Both the position numbers and the translations under genes were made by a program. DNA of 64,000 nucleotides from Nematostella vectensis (Eukaryota > Cnidaria > Anthozoa > Actiniaria > Edwardsiidae), in contig NC_064038.1 in the NCBI RefSeq assembly GCF_932526225.1, positions 16,541,075-16,605,074 of the forward strand, read 5' to 3'. Below are positions 60,046-64,000 of this stretch, piece by piece (position 1 is the stretch's first letter; each line of letters opens with the position of its first letter). A model generated the notes under the pieces. That model saw only the letters and a list, made by a program, of their open reading frames with translations, did not search any database and was not told the DNA's origin.

Positions 60046-61581
60046 TTTTCTTTCTTTTTCAGGCATTTTTTGCAGAGGCCTTTAGTGCAGGGAATAGGCC
60101 AGTGTCCACCCTCAACAGACCCCCGAAACACACGATAATTTTCGGCTACTGATGATTTGGCGCTAGAAGTTCTAAAATATGGGCATTTACATTGCTCAAG
60201 TCAATAAGGAACCAAAACAGATACCTCCACCACTTCCTTGACTTAGTCCCAACAGCATAATATCCACAAGCTTGATCGCTACGATCAACGCCATCCATGT
60301 TCGCATTGTAAACTTTAACAACCGGAGCGCTCGGCACATCAATGATTCTTCCATCTCGCTGTTTTTGTTTAACCGTGTCGTCTCCAATAGGGTTTGACTG
60401 GGTGCTCAGAAAGTTAACAATCTTCTTTTCCTTCCAAACAGTTGCTACTAGGTTTTTTTCGTTTAAACAACGGTTCCCCTTGTTCAAGGTGCTTCACATC
60501 GGGTTGCTTCTTCCACAACTCCTTCGGATATCCCAAACTGTTTGCCCTGATCGTTCCACATATGTAGATTTTGTCCTTCAAAAGATCTTCCCCTAGCTTG
60601 ACAGATGTGAAGTAATTGTCGCAGGGTGGTATTTCCCTGTAATTGTCCGTGTTAAATTATGGACAACACGACACCCAAGGCCATGCTCAACTCCGCCATC
60701 TTGTTTCTTCCCCGTGTAAACTTGGAAGTCAAGCACATAACCATTTGATGAATCAGCGCACTCCCAGACCTTAATTCCTCGCTTAATCAGTTTGTTTGGC
60801 ATGTACTGCCTCATGCCAAGTCTGCCATCTTGTCTCTTCCCCGTGTAAACTTGGAAGTCAAGCACGTAACCATTTGATGAATCGGCGCACTCCCAGACCT
60901 TAATTCCTCGCTTAATCGGTTTGTTTGGCATGTACTGCCTAATGCCAAGTCTCCCTTTGTACTTAATCATAGCTTCATCTACTGCAACGTTCTTCGTTGT
61001 AAGGTATTCCGAGCGGCATTGTTCCAACACACGGTCTACGACGGGACGAACTTTGTGTAGTTTGTCGTGTTGTGGGTTTTCTCTCGGAAGCGCCGTTGAT
61101 TTGTCGTTGAGGTGCAAGTAATGGCTAAGCTTTTAAAATCTGCCCTTCGGCATTCTTTTTTGAACCTCTGGAACACCAAGTAGTGGATTCTTAGACCAAT
61201 AAAGCTCAACTGAAGGCAGCTATTTGATCCCAAACACAATGTGAAGACCAAGAAAGCTTTTCATCTCTTCGGCTGTCATTTCTCGCCACTTGGGATCGGG
61301 TTTTACAGCAATAAATTGTTGAGCATACAAATTTGTTTCTCGGACAATGAAGTCTATCAAGTCCTCAGGAAAGAGTAAATAAAAAAGTCCAGTGCAGTCC
61401 CATCCTCTGCAACTCCAGAGACAGGACCTGAGCTAGATATGAATGGCCGCACAGTCGCTGGTTCGCGGCCATTACCCCAAGTGATTGCGGATTCTGACGG
61501 CCCGCCATCTTCATCTTCAGACAGTGAAAACTCAGATAAATAATCAGTATCACTGTAGATATCGATGTACAGTGTGAACAT
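60045..61581 (-). pseudogene. Second piggyBac transposase relic
   Basis: Read from the ATG at 61581 downward. An acidic N-terminus (EFSLSEDEDGGPSESAITWG) is followed by a frame-shifted domain-1 region and KVRPVVDRVLEQCRSEY. The first catalytic Asp lies in NVAVDEAMIKYKGR, the second in CDNYFTS (60603-60623, other frame) and the third in YNANMDGVDRSDQACGYYAV. The end is Cys-rich (CTKGLCKKCLKKKEKSWC). All three Asp codons remain, but frameshifts near 61380, 61140, 60640 and 60490 kill the gene. A 129-bp tandem duplication at 60698-60955 doubles the segment from GRLGIRQYMPNKPIKRG to VYTGKRQD. On the right, GGGGCATGAAGGG runs straight into TTAA at 61733-61736, a plausible terminus; no matching left end is evident. 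Confidence 0.88.
60698..60955. repeat. 129-bp tandem duplication inside piggyBac 2
   Basis: Units 60827-60955 and 60698-60826 encode two 43-residue copies that differ at only a few positions (GIRQYMPNKPIKR against GMRQYMPNKLIKR; GKRQD against GKKQD). The duplication keeps frame. Confidence 0.9.
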
Positions 61582-61739
61582 GTGTTGCAACCTATTCCAT
61601 TTTTGGTACTAGAAAAAACTTAAAATCTTTTCCTATTGGTTAAGCTACAATAAAGCATAAAAACATCGATTTTGATTGGCTCAAAGAGGTCGATGTCTGC
61701 GAGAGCCATATGGCTCACTTGGGGCATGAAGGGTTAAAT

Positions 61740-63215
61740 GAAAGCCACCACTCCTGCAACCACTAATTTAAAATCATGCCAAGCAAAAAAGGGCCATGCT
61801 GAAGCTTCATAAACACTTGGGGACATTTGATGCACGATCATCCGAGAAACATCTGGTGCACGTAGAAAAGCTCGAGATTAAACATCTGAATTGTGAAAAA
61901 TAGTAGCAAATTACCACAGGAATAAATTTCTAAAGCACAACAACCCTTTCTTTACTTTTGTCGTTCTGACAATATAATGAAACACGTAAGAAAGAGCACA
62001 ACAAAACTCAAATGGGGGGAGGGGGAGAATGAATTTAAAAAGATATTTCTAACTTTGTTACCTACCTACTTAATCTACTTAATTATTCATTCATTTATTT
62101 ATTATTTATTGATGTTTGTTTATAATTGTTCATCTTTGATTTGCTAATTTATACCCAAATATAAATATTTATATATTAAGTTTATTCATCTATAATTTTT
62201 TATTTGATCTGTTGTTATTTATTGTTTTTGTAAAAACAAATATGAGTCAAAATAATTGTTAATTATTGCCTTGTAGGAGACTACAGTAAACAACTACAAA
62301 TTGCAATTCCATTCTCTGAGTGGAAATTATTTCTTTCTGTTGTTGGCATTGCTGTCTAAGATTTTGTGTGAAAAGCTGGTTGAAGCAGATGAGTGCCATA
62401 ATTTGGACAGTACAATACTAAGATATTTCAGTTCTCTCTCCTATTTCCTGCATGAGAGACGTGCATTTCATGCGAAAGTCTCTAATAAATCTTAGTGCAA
62501 TTGCTATGTGACCTTATGTTAACATTTCAAGACTGGAATTTATTTGCTGACGTGTTACTTGATGTACAAGACGTATCCACAAATAATTATTATTAATTAA
62601 AAATGGGAAAAGAGCTTTTCTTTTGTGTTTTTTCTTTTACTTTTAATCAAAATTGGATCTTTTGAGTGTCAGCTGTCTTGTTGGCCCAACTGTTCCGTTG
62701 GGTAATTGCCGATGACTGTGAGAGGCCGGTTGGAGCAGAAAATTGTCATAGTATGGATAGTACTAGAAAATTATATTAGTTCTCCTATTTTATGTATGGG
62801 AGACGTGTATATGATCTGACTTGTCGTTGACATTCGAGATTTGAAATGTTTCCATCATAGGTAGTAACCTTTGTGTCTACCATGGGGCGGACATTGTCCA
62901 ACGTATGGTCACGTGGTCGCTGTTAGAGGAGTCATGAGTAACGTGACTTGAATACAATGATTCTGTAGTTGGTTGGTCATGGAATTTAAAGACATAGGAA
63001 GTGATGTATCTTAGTACCATAGACTTCTTGTCAGAAACTTGGACATCCCTTTTGCATTTCAGGTGATTTTCAGTAATAATAAAAACTGTGAAAGCCTGGC
63101 CTATCTAGTCTAGGAGTTTTAAGCTACAGGTGTCAGAAAAGTTAGTAATGCCTGTCACAATTGATATATCAGACGTGTGACGCATATTGGCAGAATAAAA
63201 GCTATCTAATGTCAG
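61740..63215. other. Intergenic; diverged direct repeat
   Basis: Segments ~62355-62480 and ~62713-62825 are related (GAAAAGCTGGTTGAAGCAGA against GAGGCCGGTTGGAGCAGAAA; TTTGGACAGTAC against TATGGATAGTAC; GAGACGTG in both). No gene recognised. Confidence 0.45.
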
Positions 63216-63437
63216 TTACGCAATTTCATTTATTATACTATGTCCACTGATATTAGCAAATGATAAAAGGTCATTACTGTCAAAACCCCCCACTCGACTA
63301 CTAGTCGTAAAAATACCTTTATAAATTCGTGTAACGCCGCCTCTCTCAACATAATTCGCTCTTAAAGCTTCTTTGTTAACGCACGCACAGGGGTATGTTT
63401 GTCCTACTTTAACATGGCAGACACTTGATACGTTCAA
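63216..63437 (-). other. Unrecognised open frame
   Basis: A 73-codon minus frame with four Cys (VCHVKVGQTYPCACVNKEA) and a Gly/Ser-rich end. It has no recognised domain, signal peptide or splice context; it could be chance. Confidence 0.2.
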
Positions 63438-63596
63438 CCATGTATTTAAAATAACATCTAATACATTTTTGCCTAATGATATAAAACTATTTACAGTAAT
63501 GCGTAATATGTATATTATTATTTAATTAACGAAATATACAAAAATTTCAAAAGTTTCAAAAATTCGTTCAAGATCCATTATGTTAAAAAATTCATG

Positions 63597-64000
63597 TCAT
63601 TGCAATTTTTGCTGATTCATGGAAAAGATATAACTGTAACTAATTAGGTCATTTTTCTTTATAGGTAGATATCTGTAAGTTATTAATTTGAACGATCTAA
63701 TGAGCCTTTGATTTCTTCTTTTTTTCTGTGTTGTTGTAGGTGCCGTTTCTTGTTCTTGGTCTCTTGTTTCCTCCTTTTCCCCATCATTTTCCGCTCCAAC
63801 AGGAGCGTTGTCTGTTTCATCGTCGTGGTCCACTTCACCGGCTCGTCGTTTGTTTTGTTTTGTTAGATTTTGCGCTTGCTGCTGCAATCCTGGGATAATG
63901 TTCATAATATTTGGGTCCGCACCAGCAAGTAATGCTGTTGCCGCACTTGTTCCGGGTGTTGGATTAATATTGGAAATCAATGCAGAAATCCGTAATCGAA
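63597..64000 (-). other. Possible exon running off the window edge
   Basis: A minus frame enters from beyond 64000 without a stop and runs about 135 codons. It has Ala/Gly-rich, Gln-rich (GLQQQAQNLTKQNKRR), acidic (DHDDETDNAPVGAENDGEKE) and basic (TQKKRRNQRLIRSF) segments, then lower-quality sequence to the stop. The part above ~63700 has protein-like composition of a nuclear low-complexity region. No domain is recognised and no splice donor is assigned. Confidence 0.35.

Overview
The window reads as invertebrate nuclear DNA, most likely from an anthozoan cnidarian (a sea anemone such as Nematostella or a relative). The reasons are intron-bearing Pax genes of the cnidarian Pax-D type, a secreted peptide precursor in the cnidarian style, piggyBac, RLE-LINE and APE-LINE relics, many foldback elements, and AT-rich, gene-poor DNA full of minisatellites. 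The species is an inference; no search was run.

Host genes. (1) 1233-2296 (minus): a two-exon gene for a small secreted precursor. It has a signal peptide and four copies of the cysteine loop CPPG(I/V)W(V/T)C, three of them followed by basic cleavage sites. Its intron carries a 50-bp tandem repeat that re-copies the exon-1 splice donor. (2) 24421-25911 (minus) and 30151-37083 (minus): two head-to-tail Pax genes (paired domain, octapeptide, homeodomain) with identical intron phases. The proximal gene (30-37 kb) is complete from the paired domain to the stop codon. For the distal gene (24-26 kb) I cannot find the exon for homeodomain residues 47-60. The homeobox exon of the proximal gene sits inside a higher-order satellite built of a 24-bp repeat, an ATACC pentamer repeat and a conserved spacer.

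Mobile DNA. 6.95-9.68 kb, 13.0-15.55 kb, 51.65-53.70 kb (inverted) and 29.30-29.47 kb (fragment) are copies of one 2-2.7 kb non-coding element, two of them with a nested foldback MITE. 15574-15830 is a near-perfect ~110-bp-arm foldback. 38.84-40.48 kb is a decayed non-LTR element with a restriction-like endonuclease, flanked by GAT repeats. 40.79-41.24 kb is a second LINE relic. 43776-49851 is a ~6.1 kb DNA transposon whose broken gene combines a transposase-like block with a Ulp1-type cysteine protease; its ends carry repeated GTAATGTCCGCAAC motifs. A 1.55 kb internally deleted piggyBac (45224-46772) has landed at TTAA inside the protease frame. 55.22-58.88 kb is an almost full-length APE LINE whose ORF starts with a hydrophobic segment, a 2A-like motif and a PHD finger. 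60.0-61.6 kb is a second piggyBac relic with an internal 129-bp duplication.

The remaining stretches show no gene I can support. Coding calls rest on motif recognition and hand-checked splice sites, so exon edges are predictions. The first exons of both Pax genes and all promoters are not identified.
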